Source: Phragmites australis (taxonomy: Eukaryota; Streptophyta; Magnoliopsida; Poales; Poaceae). From it: a DNA stretch of 64,000 nt. Location of the stretch: the NCBI RefSeq assembly GCF_958298935.1, contig NC_084942.1, forward strand, positions 9,865,501 to 9,929,500, read 5' to 3'. Positions 1-13,000 of this stretch are shown piece after piece. The translations under genes were made by a program, and so were the position numbers. Each line of letters begins with the position of its first letter. Position 1 is the first letter of the stretch. The notes beneath the pieces were generated by a model. The model made no database searches. It was not told where the DNA came from and saw only the letters and a list, made by a program, of their open reading frames with translations.

Positions 1-171
1 GGTTTATTGTAGTTCCAAGTGTTATAGTAATAGGGTTTTTTATGTGAAGGCTTTTTATTTCAAGAGTTGCAAGTGAACAATTTGAAAGGGGATATGACCG
101 CACGATGCTCTTCCTTAGTATGGATCGAGAACACAGTTAATAAAAACATGGCTGATAACAAAGATCCGACA

Positions 172-3028
172 TTAACATCCAACATGATATAACAACCACA
201 TAATATAAATATTAGCATGGAGTACACATAAAACAGTAACACGAAGTAGTAGTACATAAGACCATGAAACTAACAGTGACATAGAATCGTACAGGTTACG
301 TCCCCTCTTAGGGACGAGGCCCCTGATCACATCTGTCCTAGGGACCCTATGCCTCATCGCTCGCATGTGGTGAGCTGAGTACGTCAGGTGGTCCAGTGGA
401 ACGACCGGCCGCTCTAGTCGGCCATCAGGTGGTGGAGTAGCGTACTCGTCCTGGGAGGGCTGAGTCCCCAGGAGTGGCGCACCAGGTAGTTGCGACGCAC
501 CAAGCTCGTCGTTCTGTCCAAAGATGAAGTCATACCCAAGGACCTGACTAATGTCCCTGCTAAGCTGCTCCATGTAGCTACCCTGTGCCTCTACTTCCTA
601 GAGATCGTCGATCTTTGCACATGGAACTATGAAGAAATCAAGTTAGCACTAGTAAACCACGACATACATAACAATATGGCATGCATAAAGTGAGTGTCGT
701 ACCAGGGTGGGAACGTGAGAGCTCGAAGGACCTGGATCCACAGAGGAAGGGTGCATCGCACCGCTGAAGGCATGGAAGTGGTCACCGGAACTGTAGCGGG
801 CATCACCAGTGCTGGAGAATGAAAGTGGAGGCAATGTGCCACTATAGTGAGGGTGACCAGTAGCAGTGAAAGAGTGCCTCACCGTTGTAGGGGTCGAAGA
901 GGAAGTCGGTGTCGAAGACGTCCTCGATGGCTCGGCGGTGCAGGGTGGAACTATCGGTCTGTGCAGCGGCGTGGTGAAGGTGCTGGACAATCATGCTAGC
1001 ATCTGAGCCAACGCTCGTGGTCCTGTCGTAACATCTGAGGATGAATTGCAGCTCATCGATCTGAAGGCCTTAGCCATGTTCCAAATAATTCGGCCAAACA
1101 CCATGCTCATCTCGGCCCTGGGACCTCATCGCCACTGTTGAGCCGCAGTTTCGACGCATGTGACTCGACATCAATCTGGCGTAGTATGTCCCTCTGCAAG
1201 GAAAAACTTTATTTCAGTTGACAATTTTTTAACTAAGAATTGAAGTAAATGAGGAATCGCGTAGGGTTGTTCGTAGCTCAAGCGAATGAGCCTGGTCCAT
1301 GTGCGCAAGGTACGTGTCATGCACGTCTGCCACGTGCCGTGGAAACTCGGCCGATGTGTACATCACCCTAACCCGCGTCTAACGCACGAACCACGAGAGG
1401 TACTCTGCGTATGACTCCTCCGAGTGTGGACACTCCTCATCCACAACGTGCTTGATAGTTGTGTCCCATTCTTCAACCCACCTCTGCACACGCGACGCAA
1501 ACGTGCTCGTGGAATGAGCCCCCCTCCACGTCAACCTGCAGAAATATAAGTCTATGAATACAAGGTGTACACGTGGGCCGTATGAAAATGCAATTACAAT
1601 GTTATGCACCTATGCATGTTGATAGGCACCGACCTAGTCAACGGTAGCGGCCACAGCTGAAACATCCCAAACTACCGCATCACGTGATGCGGTGAGTACT
1701 CCTCGATGCAGATGTCAAAGATGGGGACGCGAGTCATGAGCCAATACTCCTGGTCATGTACGCAGAGCACCGAAAGGCCAATAGAAGACTGCGTCAAAGT
1801 ACCTCAGCCTGTGTGTATGGCCACCAGCGCACATAGTCCACCATCAGCTCATCGAACAGGCGAATGAAGTACGGGTACATGCATTGTGTCTACACGCTTG
1901 ACCAACTCGGCTGTGCAACCTAACTAAGTTAGACAATACAATGAAGCAATCAACATAAACATACACAAATAACATTGCACTTACCCTACGTCTGCACCAC
2001 AAGGACCCCATGGTTGGGCCATCGACGCCGTCCGCACCAAATTGGTACGCACTAAGGTCCACATCAGGCATGCGGATGGTGATGCGCTCGTACGACCACA
2101 TATGAAGCAGTAGAGGACACCCAATGAGGATCGTGTTATTGTCGGTCTTCCTGCACCTATCGCACAAGCTGCGGTACGTCGCAGTCAGCACAGCTGATAC
2201 CCAACTATACTGCGAGACCTCCACAGGGTCAGCATCCACAACCTCTCTGGTGTAGGGGATCATGCTCCTCAAGACCATACTGCCATGGGTCTCGGTGATC
2301 ATGACCCACCCGAACAACCACAGGAGGTACGCCTCTAGGTGTCGGAAGACGTCGTCAGCGTCTACCAGTGGGTGGATGGTGTCCTCCTATCAAACAAGGA
2401 AGAAGTACAAATATCTTCATCCGTTAATAATGTAAAGGAGATGACAAACCATTAAAATACATACATACCACAAACTGAACAAGAAAGGCCTTTGTTGGGC
2501 TGTGCCTCCATCCGTCCGTTGAACGACGGAGAAGTGGCCCAGCATCTCATCCCATCAGCCCACGCTCACGTCCCTAGCCCCAACAGTGGCACCCACACAA
2601 GGCAGGCCCATCAGGAGCGAGACATCCTCGAGCGTAGGCGCCATCTCGCTGTGCGGGAGGTGAAACGTGTGCATCTTGGGACGCCACTTGTTAACAAGGG
2701 CCGCGAGGAGTGCCCTATCGTAGATGAACCACATCACCACCTCTGAGGCCCCTTCCAATGCCTCCACCTCCACAAGCCGACATAGCGGAAGTAGGCCAGC
2801 AGCATGAAACCTGCAAGCATACTACAGTTAAGTATCAATATCATGTCTACATCCGTATGGAACCGTAAATTCAAAATTAATAAACCTCAGGATCCAGCGC
2901 TCGTCAATCCTCATTAGCACATCTAGCACACGAGGTCGAAGTACTGGGAGGTCCTCACCCTGCACAGCAATGCGGTACGGATGGTACCTGACATCAATCT
3001 GGGGGTCGAGCAGCTCCGGTTGTGCCAT
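172..3028 (-). pseudogene. plant mobile domain (PMD, MAIN/MAIL-like) gene relic in MULE-A
   Basis: This is a multi-exon PMD relic, often annotated as 'serine/threonine-protein phosphatase 7 long form homolog'. The ATG at 3028 opens MAQPELLDPQIDVR, matching the start of the MULE-B copy. The next exon (about 2816-2500) has typical PMD motifs: GLLPLCRLVEVEAL, FHLPHSEMAPTLEDVSLLMG. It hits a TGA near 2552 where MULE-B reads Trp. Exons at about 2390-1985 (EVVDADPVEVSQY, LSAYQFGADGVDG) remain open. Downstream exons (about 1880-1630 and 1530-1380) carry stops, and a Ser/Pro/Thr-rich tail (990-649) and a last exon (573-172) are still readable. No solo LTR interrupts it, so it is the empty-site reference for the two insertions in the MULE-B copy. 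PMD proteins act in nuclear silencing in Arabidopsis; whether this copy ever did is unknown. Confidence 0.8.
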
Positions 3029-4500
3029 ACCTCCATGTTCTCAAGTTATTTGCATTTGTATTTGCAAAAAAACAAAGAAAAAAAAAGTGTTGACTAGTCT
3101 TTATTTGTGGGAACTGAACAAGTAACCGTCTAACATATAACATGATATAATACATTGTTTAAATGGTACCTAGATACGTGAACAAATCATAACATAACAC
3201 ATTACAACCTCAAACATTGTGACCGTCTTGGCAATAACACAATAAAGTACAATGATGTGCACATGAATATCCGTCACACCCTAACATTAATCAATCTCAA
3301 TGAGCCGACAAAGCCGACAATCGACGACTACGAGGACTTCTCCCATCTCCAGCAGACCCAGACGAACCTGCTTCGGCGGGGTTCACATTTGAGACACCAA
3401 CGGTGCATTTCTTGTAAGTGTGTCATGTTTCGTTGCACTTGTTGCACCATTTCACGCTATGTGCAGTTTCTACTTCATCCATGTCATTACGAAGCCTCGT
3501 AGTCCGGCGCTGCCCCTTCTTATGCTTCATATTGTCGGGATCCAGTACGAACAAAGCATCAGGCCTAGGTTCCTTCGTGAAAGAACCATAAATCCTGAAA
3601 CCATAGACCTCGTGGTTCTAGGTATCGAATAGATCTTCCTTCTTGACGTAGTCACAGACGAACTTCCGAGTCCTCAGGCCCATCACAGCACACGCGGCAA
3701 TCACATGGAGCATGGCTTGTTGCAGGTGCAAAGCACCTATCATCGAAGATGATACACTCATGGATAATTCTCTCACGCTTGTCTCCTCTCCTTCCTTTGT
3801 CCCTGCATAGAATTTTGTACCTCAGCTGTGCAGTTCCCATGGTCTTCACCATGTGCATCTTTGCCTTCTCTGCCTTGTCTTCCATGTACTTATTCATCTT
3901 CGTCCCATAAATCATACTAGCATTATTTAGTGCCATGTGTGCTTCTGCATAGCGGTCCCTGAAATACTTGCATGTCTCTTGAAGTATGAACTCTACAATT
4001 CCCACCAGCGGCAACCCCCTCACATCTTTCATCACCCAGTTGTAAACCTCTGCTAAATTTGTAGTCATAATGTTGTACCTAGACCCGTTTGTGTCGTAGA
4101 GAAGAGCCCACTTCTCCTTGGCCTCATTCTCAATTCACTCGCTAAATTACCTGGTAGATGACTTGCTCCGCCACGTGATGAAAGCTTCATTGTTATTTGG
4201 CAGGGACTCAAGAGGTACCGGTATGTCCTCTGCTCCCATCATGGGCCTCCTTGCACGCTCCTATGTTTGCTTCTTTGTTAGCTTGTCCAGTATTTTCCAA
4301 AGAGCATCAAACTTCCACTACTGATTTTGACCACACAACCTCTTGAACATGTTCATGAGGTTCTTGTTCTTGAATTGGCAGAAGAAGTTTGCACCCAAAT
4401 GCCTCATGCACCATCTACTCTACAAGTCTGGCCACATAGGTCCAATCAAGCTAGCGTCCGTTCCATTTTACAGATCCAGAATTGCCTTGAGTATCTCAGC

Positions 4501-5383
4501 TGTTGGGGGAAAATAAACTAGCGTGAGGATAATGGTTGAAAATTACTATCCTGATCCCTCTGGAGCCTTGACCTCTGGACCCTCAGCTAAAGGCTCAACC
4601 TCCAAAGTCATCAGGTCCGGCTCGGCATCCCGAAGGCTCAGCCTCCCAAAACCCGACCTCCCGAAGCCCGGCCCCTCCCGAAGCCTCGGCCTCCTGAAGC
4701 CCTAGCCTTTTAGAGTCCTGCTTCCCGAAGCCTTCACCTCCCAGAGCCATGCCTCTTGAGGCCCCCGCCTCAGGCTGCTCGGGCTGCCTTCACGAAGGCT
4801 ACAAGGTGAGTCAGCAGGCCTTAGGAAAGATCTGCCGGAAGGGAAGCACCGGTCGTGCTTTGCCTGCAAGGAAGGGACCAACATTAAAAGCCAAGGCTGA
4901 TGGATGCCACTCTGACACTCCGGCGTAATGGAGGCTATCCTGACACCCCTGACAGTGCGGTGCCAGACCGTAATTGGTGACCGACTCGCCGGCTTCAGGG
5001 TGCAGGCACCACGGTAGTTACTATGGTAGATATTTGTCTCCCAGATAGTGTAGAAAGTAGTTATCCGGGATCAGGCCTAGTAAGTCGGTCAGGTACCAGA
5101 TATTTGTACATTATGATAGCTTGTATGCTAAGCTATGCACGGCCCTATAAATAGGGGGGCATGGTCATCTGGGTAAGGGGGACGGGCAAGACAGCGAAAA
5201 AGACACAGAGGTGAAAATACACCAAGTCACGCTGTGATACTCCTCCAAGAGTGATCAAATTTTTCTACCATCAATACATCCGTGGTGTTCCTTCCTCTTA
5301 AACTTCGTGTCTAAGCTTGAGTCTCCTCCTTAGAAGAAACTCTTGTCGTACTTGCTAGGGCAAGATGAACTCTTGCTCCAACA
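4501..5383 (+). mobile_element. solo LTR (TGTTGG...CCAACA) in MULE-A transposase
   Basis: This 883-bp insertion begins TGTTGGGGG and ends CTCCAACA, so the termini form a TGTTGG/CCAACA inverted repeat as LTRs do. It is flanked by TCAGC (4496-4500) and CCAGC (5384-5388), a 5-bp target duplication with one mismatch. The MULE-B sequence around 10125-10165 is continuous across the equivalent point, so it is an independent empty site. A TATA box sits at 5146, and 4620-4790 is a degenerate run of CCCGAAGCC-type units. No internal retrotransposon sequence accompanies it. It is probably a Ty3/gypsy LTR; the lineage is not determined. Confidence 0.85.
5146..5153 (+). promoter_or_regulatory. LTR TATA box
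   Basis: TATAAATA lies in GGCCCTATAAATAGG, about 240 bp from the 3' end of the solo LTR, the expected position of the U3/R promoter. It points to the plus strand, antisense to the interrupted transposase. Confidence 0.6.
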
Positions 5384-6757
5384 CCAGCATGCCGTTCATG
5401 TATAATGCATACATTCGGCCGAGCACCAACAATTATCATCCTCACACGGTTCAAAAACCAATACCAACTAGTGTTGTTCTCACTCTCCACAAATGCAAAG
5501 GCCAACAGTAGAACTTGATTGTTCCCGTCAACCCCAATAGCAGTCAGGATCTGTCCTATGAACTTGCCAGTAAAGAAAGTGCTGTCGATACCCAGGATAG
5601 GCTGACAATGCTTGAAATCTTTGATACATGCCCCAATTGCGAAGAAACATCGCTTCTAGATGTACTTGCCAGGTTTGGATAGCAATGGGTACTTATCAAT
5701 GCGTAATACATCCCCGGGTTCCTTCGAGCAATAATCTGTAGCAAATGTGGTAGATTCTCATACCACGCTTCATAGGTCCCGAACCTCATCTCAATTGCCT
5801 TCCTCTTTGCCCTTCATGCCTTGTTGTAGCTGATAGTGTACTTATACTCCTCAATTTGCCTGATTATGGACCCTAATTTGTAGTTCAGTTTATCTACAAT
5901 TTGGGTGTACATCACATTGGCGACAAAGCCTGAGGTGATGTTCTTGTGGCTGCGCTCAAGTTCGTCCATCATGCAAGTGTGTTCGACCACAATCGACACC
6001 TCCCAATAGTGAACCCACTTTCCCTTGAAGTCATGCACCACACGCAACCCTCATTTTCGCACTTCACATCATATTCCTTCTTGCTTGACTTGATAGCATA
6101 AAACTGCCATCGAAGCTTGGTCGCCCATTGAATCACAACATCCTTCATGGCCTGATTGGTAGGATACCTAGCACCTTGGGTCACCTCATTCTGCGTATAC
6201 TCTCAGGCCACTTGATTCCGCTCATTTACCACAAGGTTATTGAAGTTTGGATTGTTTCAATCCACAGGAACCGGAGCATCGTCCTCATCATCCGAGCTGC
6301 CATACTCAGGAGTTTTATCAACCTGAAGATCATCTTGCTCCATCTGTTCAATTAGAGAAGGGATTTGTCCCCCCTCATCTGCCTCACCGATCGGTTCAAT
6401 CAAATAATCTGATGAATGTGCACCATCCAGATCGACATCTACATCATACTATTCCTCATCACCCTCTGCCTCCGCGTACCCTTCACCCTGCATCTCCCCA
6501 ACTGCCTCCTTATTCTTCCATTGCACACGCAACACAGGAGGCCAACCTCTGTGCACAACATCATGCAGGTACCTCTTTCACAATTCATCTTCCCAATGAG
6601 GGAACACCTCCCAGTACACACCTTCTCCAAAATAGTTGCCCATAATGCTAATGGTCATCTCTTGAATCTCCGAGTCTATTTTGAAACCCCGCATCAAACA
6701 AACATACAAGTGTCCGACACTTTTCTACATTGGTCTGGATATACCATTGTCCATTGA

Positions 6758-7427
6758 CTTAAATACAGATAGTACTACCCCTTCTGGATCGTATAAGATT
6801 TCACTGTCCCTGTAAAAAATCCTAAACTGTCACATATCTAACATACCTAGCAACCATCGACAAATACTATGGCATTATTGCAACATAATAGAAAGAATCA
6901 AGTTAAACTACATCTACAATGCAAAATTCATTACAAGCGTAGCCAAACATGTAATCTATACTGCAACAACATATTCCCGGTTCACTACATCAAACACATC
7001 TAAACCCTACATCTATCATATCAATTATGACTACACTATGTTTAAATCATACATCTAATACCTAACATATATCTAAATACTACATCTAATTGTTAAAATA
7101 TACGTATAAACATGATCTAATTGCTGAACTATATCTAACCCTAATTCTAAAACTAGATCTACATTTTAACCTACTTCAGGTAGCTATCCTACCAGGTTTG
7201 TTATACAAAACCTAGATCTAACATCTAACCTATGTCAAAACCTAGCACTAGTTGCTATCCTACCGGGTATGTTAAGAAAACAGGGAAACAATTTACCTCT
7301 TTTTTTGGCAAGGCTTCAGCACACAAATCTCCCTCCCCTCCCCCTCCCCTCTCCTCTCCTCTTGACTGAGTGAGAGTGAAATGGGGCACTGACGTCGGCA
7401 CGACCGGCCACGCTGGCCTAAATACAC
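6758..7427. other. MULE-A leader region, no gene seen
   Basis: This is the mirror of 8080-8743 in MULE-B. It holds AT-rich sequence rich in CTAACATCTA-like words (6830-7250) and a CT-rich stretch (7322-7370) that reads as the GA-rich untranslated leader on the minus strand. I see no coding potential. Confidence 0.5.
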
Positions 7428-7678
7428 AAAAGGTCTCGCCCACTGAACGAGCGAGACCTTTTGGGTGCGCCCACGTGGCATCGCAGCCACGAAGGTCTCG
7501 CCCAATCAACAAGCGAGAACAAAGTCTCGCCCGCTGAATGGGCAAGACCTGCCTCTCTCTGGTTATTAAATATGCTGAGACCTTGTTCTCGCCCATTGAA
7601 CGAGCGACGGTAGGGTAATCTTGTTATTTTTCAAACGGACATGTAATCTTGAAATATTTCAAATATATATATATATAT
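7428..7678 (-). repeat. terminal inverted repeat region of MULE-A
   Basis: Several imperfect palindromes of the form GGTCTCGCCC-spacer-GGGCGAGACC occur here; the best is 7428-7461, with a 12-bp stem starting AAAGGTCTCGC. They are followed by CGACGGTAGGGTAATC and an AT-rich tip (7650-7678). The same series occurs inverted at 7814-8079 and in the same orientation at 23229-23494. Confidence 0.8.
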
Positions 7679-7813
7679 TCCCTTTTCCTCTCTCACCCCC
7701 TCTCCTCTGTTTTGGGCTGTCATCACACCAATCGGCCCGTCTTTGTGCACGAGTGAAGCAGCCCAATCATCGAAGTCAACGTCTACCTCACGCGCTACTC
7801 CCTCTCCCTCTCT
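7679..7813 (+). mobile_element. fragment of a long LTR between the two MULEs
   Basis: This 135-bp spacer is not part of either MULE. It joins logically to 23504 onward once MULE-B and one target duplication are removed. The text around TTTTGGGCTGTCATCACACC resembles the pre-TATA part of the LTR at 15706-18714 read on the minus strand. It is therefore read as U3 of the LTR into which both MULEs inserted. Confidence 0.6.
7805..7813. repeat. left target-site duplication of MULE-B
   Basis: TCCCTCTCT lies directly before the MULE-B tip and is repeated exactly at 23495-23503. Nine bases is the usual size for Mutator-type insertions. Confidence 0.9.
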
Positions 7814-8012
7814 TAAATTTTTTTATATATTTTCCCAAATTTTTCAAGATGACATGCTCATTTCAAAAATAATGAAGTCTACCCTACCGTCAACCACTCA
7901 ACGAGCGAGAACAAGGTCTTGCCTGTTGAATGGGTGACCCCTTGTGGGCCCCAGCTAGCAGCACATTTAATAATCGGGGAGAGGAAGTTCTTGCCCGCTG
8001 AACGGGCGAGAC
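7814..8012 (+). repeat. left terminal inverted repeat of MULE-B
   Basis: It aligns by eye with the complement of about 23250-23494. Shared landmarks in order are the AT-rich tip, CTACC-TACCGTC, AACGAGCGAGAACAAGG, ATTTAATAA-C-GGGAGAGGAA, then CGCCCGCTGAACGGGCGAGA. A further palindrome follows at 8044-8079. Confidence 0.85.
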
Positions 8013-8743
8013 CTTCATGGCTGTGACGCCACGTGGGCCAACCCAAAAGGTCCCGCCCACTGAGCGAGCAAGACCTTTTGAGTATTTAGGCTGGCCCGAC
8101 CGGCCCTGCCAACGTCAGCACTTCATTTGACACTCATTCAGCCGAAGGAGGAGTGCAGAGGGAGGAGAGGGGAGGGGAGGGGAGGGAGATTTGTGCGGTG
8201 AAGCCCTACTGAAAAAAGGAGGTAAATATTTTCCTATTTTTTAACAAACCTGGTAGGATAGCAACTAGTACTAGGTTTTGACATAGGTTAGATGTTAGAT
8301 CTAGGTTTTGTTTTACATACCTGGTAGTATAATCACTAGAAGTAGGATAAAATGTAGATCTAGGTTTAGAATTAGCGTTAGATGTAGTTCAGCAATTAGA
8401 TCATGTTTATACATATATTTTAGCAATTAGAAGTAGTATTTAGACATATTTTAGGTATTAGATGTCGGATTTCGACATAGTGTAGTCATAATTGATATGA
8501 CAGATGTATGATTTAGATGTGTTTGATGTAGTGAATAGGGAATATGTTGTTGTAGTATATATTACATATTGGGCTACGCTTGTAATGAATTTTGCATTGT
8601 AGATGTAGTTTAACATGATTCGTTCTGTTATGTCGCAATAATGTCATAGTTTTTGTCAATGGTTGCCAGGTATGACGGATATGTGGTAGTTTAGGATTTT
8701 TTACGGGGACAGTGAAATCTTATATGGTCCGAAAGGGGTACTA
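8013..8743 (+). other. 5' leader region of the MULE-B transposase
   Basis: There is no coding ORF. A GA-rich leader (8150-8222) ends AAAAAAGGAG followed by GTAAATATT, a plausible donor. About 440 bp later CCAG|GTATGACGG (near 8670) would be the acceptor, suggesting an intron in the 5' untranslated region. TATTTAGG at about 8083 could be a weak TATA element. The rest is AT-rich and mirrors 6758-7427. Confidence 0.45.
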
Positions 8744-11320
8744 TTGTCCGTATTTAAGTCAATAGACATGGGTATATCCAGACCAATGGAGAAAAGTGTT
8801 GGACTCTTGTATGTCTGGTTGATGCGGGGTTTCAAAATAGACCCCGAGGTTCAAGAGATGACCATTAGCATTGTCGCCAACCGTTATAGAGAAGGTGTTT
8901 ACTGGGAGGTGTTCCCACTCTGGAAAGATGAATTGTGGAAAAGGTACTTGCATGATGTTGTGTATAGAGGTTGACCTCCTATGTTGCTTGTGCAATGGAA
9001 GAATAAGGAGGCAGTTGGGGAGATGCAGTGTGGAGCATACCGGAGGAGGAGGGTGGTGAGGTAGAGTATGATGAAGATGTCAATCCGGATGGTGCAAAGT
9101 TATCGGATTATACGATTGAACCAACCGGTGAGGCAGATGAGAGGGAACAAATCCCTTCTCTAATTGAACAGATGGAGCAGGATGATATTCAGGTTGATGA
9201 AACTCCTGAGTATGATAGTTCGGATGATGAGGATGATGTTTCAGTTCCCGTGGATTCAAACAATCCAAACTTTAACAACCTTGTGGTGAATGAGGGGAAT
9301 CAAGTGACCTGGGAGTATACGCAGAATGAGGTGACCCAAGGTTGTAGGTATCCTACCAATCAGGCCATGAATGATGCTGTGACTCAATGGGCGACCTCGC
9401 TTCGACGGCAGTTTTATGTTGTCAAGTCAAGCAACAAGGAATATGATATAAAGTGTGCGAATGAGGGTTGCACGTGGTGGGTGCACGGCTTCAAGGGAAA
9501 GTGGGTTGACTATTGAGAGGTGTCGATTGTGGTCAAACAGACTTTCATGATGGAGGAACTTGAGCGTAGCCACAGAAACATCACCTCAGGCTTTGTCACT
9601 AATGTGATGTACACACAGATTGTGGACAACCTGAACTACGATCCAGGGTCCATAATCAAGCAAATTGAGGAGGAGTACAAGTACACTATCAGCTACAACA
9701 AGGCATGGAGGGCAAAGAGGAAGGCAATTGAGATGAGGTTTGGGACCTATGAAGCGTCGTATGCGAATCTGCCAGATTTGATGCAGACTATTGCTCGAAG
9801 GAATCTCGGGACGTATTACAACATTGATAAGTACCCATTGCTATCCAAACCTGCAAGTACGTCCGGAAGCGATGTTTCTTTGCAATAGAGGCATGTATCG
9901 AAGCTTTCAAGCATTGTTGGCCTATCATGTGCATCGATGGCACTTCCCTTACTGGCATGTTCATGGGACAGATCCTGACTACTATTGGGGTTGATGGGAA
10001 CAATCAAGCTCTATAGTTGGCCTTTGCATTGGTGGAGTGAGAACAACAATAGTTGGTATTGGTTTCTGTACCATGTGAGGATGATAATTGTTAGTGCTCG
10101 GCCGAACGTGTGCATTATACATGACCAGCATACTAGGATACACAAGGCAATTCTGGATCTGCAAAATGGAATGGATGATAGCTTGATTGGACCTGTGTAG
10201 CTAGACCTACAGAGTAGGTGGTGCATGAGGCATTTGGGGTGCAAACTTCTTCTGCCAATTTATAAACAAGAACCTCATAAATATGTTCAAGAGGCTGTGC
10301 GGTTAGAACTAGCAGCGGAAGGTTGATGCTCTTTGGAACATACTAGATGAGCCGACGAAGAAGCAAACACAAGAGTGTGCAGGGAGGCCTATGACGGGAG
10401 CAGAGGACGTACCAGTACCTCTTGAGTCCCTACCAAATGACAATGAAGCTGGCATCACACGGAGGAGCGGGTCATCTACCAGGTCATTTAGTGAGTGGAT
10501 TAAGGATGAGCCCAAGGAGAAGTGGGCTCTTCTCTTCAACACAAACAGGGCTAGGTACGGTATTATGACTACAAATTTAGTAGATGTTTACAACTGGGTG
10601 ATGAAGGGTGTGAGGGGGTTGCCGCTGGTTGGGATTGTAGAGTTCATACTTCAAGGGGCATGCAAGTATTTCAAGGACCGCTATTCAGCAGTGCACACGA
10701 CACTGAATAATGCTAGTACAATTTATGGTACGGAGATGACTAAGTACATGGAAGACAAGGTGGAGAAGGCAAAGATGCACCGGATGAAGATCATGGGAAC
10801 TGCACAACAGAGATACAAAATTCTATGCAGGGACAAAGGAAGGAGAGGGGGCAAGCGTGAGAGAGTTATCCACGAGTGCACCATCTTTGATGATAGGTGT
10901 GTTTGCACCTGCTACAAGCCGATGGTACTGCATAAGCCATGATCGCATGTGATTGTTGCGTGTGCTGTGACAGGGCTGAGGACTTGGAGGTTCGTCTGCG
11001 ACTACTTCAAGAAGGAAGCTCTATTTGACACTTGGAACATTGAGGTCTTTGGTTTCAAGATTTATGGTTCTTTCACAAAGGAACCTGACCTGATGCTTTG
11101 TTCGTACTGGAACCTGACAAGATGAATCATAAGAAGGGGCGGCACAGGACTACGAGGCTCCGTAATGACATGGATGAAGTAGAAACTAGACGTCACATGA
11201 AATGGTGTAGCAAGTGCAACGGAATAGACACACATACAAGAAATACACTATTAGTGTCCCAAATGTGAACCCCGTGGAAGCCGGTTTGTCTCGGGTCTGC
11301 TGAAGATGGGAGACGTCCTC
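8744..11320 (+). pseudogene. mudrA-type MULE transposase relic (MULE-B)
   Basis: Blocks on the plus strand: an N-terminal region (8744-8974); an acidic segment then the MuDR DNA-binding domain (9028-9516, ending CANEGCTWWVHGFKGKW); a linker (9520-9888); and the MULE catalytic region (about 9885-10200, CIDGTSLTGMFMGQILT and VCIIHDQHTRI, so both Asp positions are kept). The C-terminal region is 10391-10942. The SWIM finger reads CTCYKPMVLHKP-stop-SHV: its third Cys codon TGC has become TGA at about 10941. A degenerate CCHC knuckle (CSKCNGIDTHTRN) lies near 11210. Stops at about 9514, 9888, 10014 and 10200 and frameshifts near 10320 rule out function. It was full length for the family before decay. 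Confidence 0.88.
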
Positions 11321-13000
11321 ATAGTCGTTGATCATAAGCTTCATCGGCTCATTGAGATTGATTAATGTTGAATTTCATGTGTGGTGGATATTCATGTGCA
11401 CACCATTGTACTTTACTGTGTTAGTGCCCAGATGGTCATAATGTTCGAGGTTGTAACGTGGTATGTTATGATTTTTCCACATACTTATGTACCATTTGAA
11501 TAATGTATTATATCATGTTACATGCTAGACGCTTACTCATTCAATTCCCACAAATAAAGACTAGTCGACACTTCATGCTCTTTGTGTTTTTGCATATAAA
11601 AATGTAAATAACTTGTGAATATGCAGGTATGGCACAGCCAGAGCTGCTCGACCCCCAGATCGACGTCAGGCACTATTTGTACCGCATCGCTGTGCAGGGT
11701 GAGGAACTCCCTGTACTTCGACCTCGTGTGTCGAATGAGCTAATGAGGATTGATGAGTGCTAGATCCTGAGGTTTGTTAATTTTGATTTATGGTTCCATA
11801 CAGATTTAGACACGATATTGGTCACTAACTATAGTATGCTTGCAGGTTGCGTGCTACTAGCCTACTTCCGCTGTATTAGCTTGTGGAGGTGGACGCATTG
11901 GCGGGGACCTCAGAGGCGGCGACGCGGTTCAACTATGACAGGGCCCTCCTTGTGGCCCTTGTCGACAAGTGGCATCCTGAGATGCACACGTTCCACCTCC
12001 CGTGCGGCGAGATGGCACCCACGCTCGAGGATGTCTCACTCTTGATGGGCCTGCCTTGCGCAGGTTCCGCTGTTGGGGCTAGGGACGTGGGTGTGGGCTG
12101 GCGGAATGAGATGCTTGGCCACTTCTCCGTCGTTCAATGGATGGATGGCGTAACCCTGTTCAGGCCTTTTCCATCGAACGAGATGCACAGCCTGACGGAG
12201 GCCTTTCTCGTTCAGTTTGTGGTATATATGTCTTTTAATGGTTTCTCATCTCCTTTACGTTATTGATGGATGAAGATATTTGTACTTGTTCCTTATTTGA
12301 CAGGCGGACACCATCCACCCACTGGCAGCTACCGATGATGTCTTCCAATGCCTACAGGTGTATCTCTAGTGATTGTTCAGGTGGGTCATGTTCACCGAGA
12401 CCCACAACAACACGGTCTCGAGGAGCATGATCCCCTACGCCAGAGAGGTTGTGGATGTTGACTTGGCGGATGTCACATCCGGTTTTAACGGACAAAACCA
12501 AGTGCAGCTTATGTGTGTGCAGGAAGTTAACACACATAAGGACGTCATATCTGAAGTAGAAAAAGCAATACTTTTATTAAATAAACGTTCACTTCTTACA
12601 GAATAAGGACTTCACCTAAACAACCTCAAAAATTGAACTAAACGACAGCATCTAAATGACGGTAGCGGGACGAAAAGCATCGGCGACCAAGCACTCCACA
12701 GGCACCGACTAGAAGACACGCTCCTAGAACACCAGGTCGTCGTCTTGGAAATCTTCAAAATCTTCAACTGAGCAGCATATGTTTTTGTAGGAGAAAGCAA
12801 GGGTGAGCACATAGAGCACTCAGCAAGTGTGGGAAAGTAATGATATGCAGGCTTATATCAAGAATAGGCTAACACATGGTATATTTGCGTAAATGCGAGT
12901 AATGAAAACACATTTGGACTCAAAAACATTAAGCAGTTATTAAATGAATGTAACCCAAACAGTCCAGCTACCAGCATACAAGGCTCCCCACCTCACACAC

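Larger units (their letters stand above)
3340..6757 (-). pseudogene. mudrA-type MULE transposase relic (MULE-A)
   Basis: This is a minus-strand transposase relic. Readable blocks in order are an N-terminal acidic region (6645-6250); the MuDR DNA-binding domain (6184-6010, ending KCENEGCVWC); a linker with MDELERSHKNITSGF (5960); the MULE catalytic region (about 5640-5390, D of GIDSTFFTGKF, then VESENNTSWYWFLNRVRMI); and the C-terminal helical part (4068-3652). A CCHC knuckle, CNKCNETXHTYKKC, lies near 3400. The second catalytic aspartate expected in 'ICIIHDRHAG' reads Glu (IIHERHAG). Stops and frameshifts are scattered, and a solo LTR sits inside. It cannot encode a working transposase. Family assignment is firm. 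Confidence 0.85.
1..7678 (-). mobile_element. MULE-A, truncated by window edge
   Basis: This is a Mutator-like element in reverse orientation, and its left end lies outside the window. Read on the minus strand, it shows the same order of parts as MULE-B: terminal palindromic repeats (7428-7678), a mudrA-type transposase relic, then a PMD gene relic. Similarity to MULE-B can be followed from the tip down to position 1, which mirrors about 20685. Its tip lies near 7678, where the AT-rich end matches the tip of MULE-B. A solo LTR (4501-5383) interrupts the transposase. Because the far end is missing, no target duplication could be tested. It is certainly a related copy; the exact tip is uncertain by about 10 bp. 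Confidence 0.85.
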
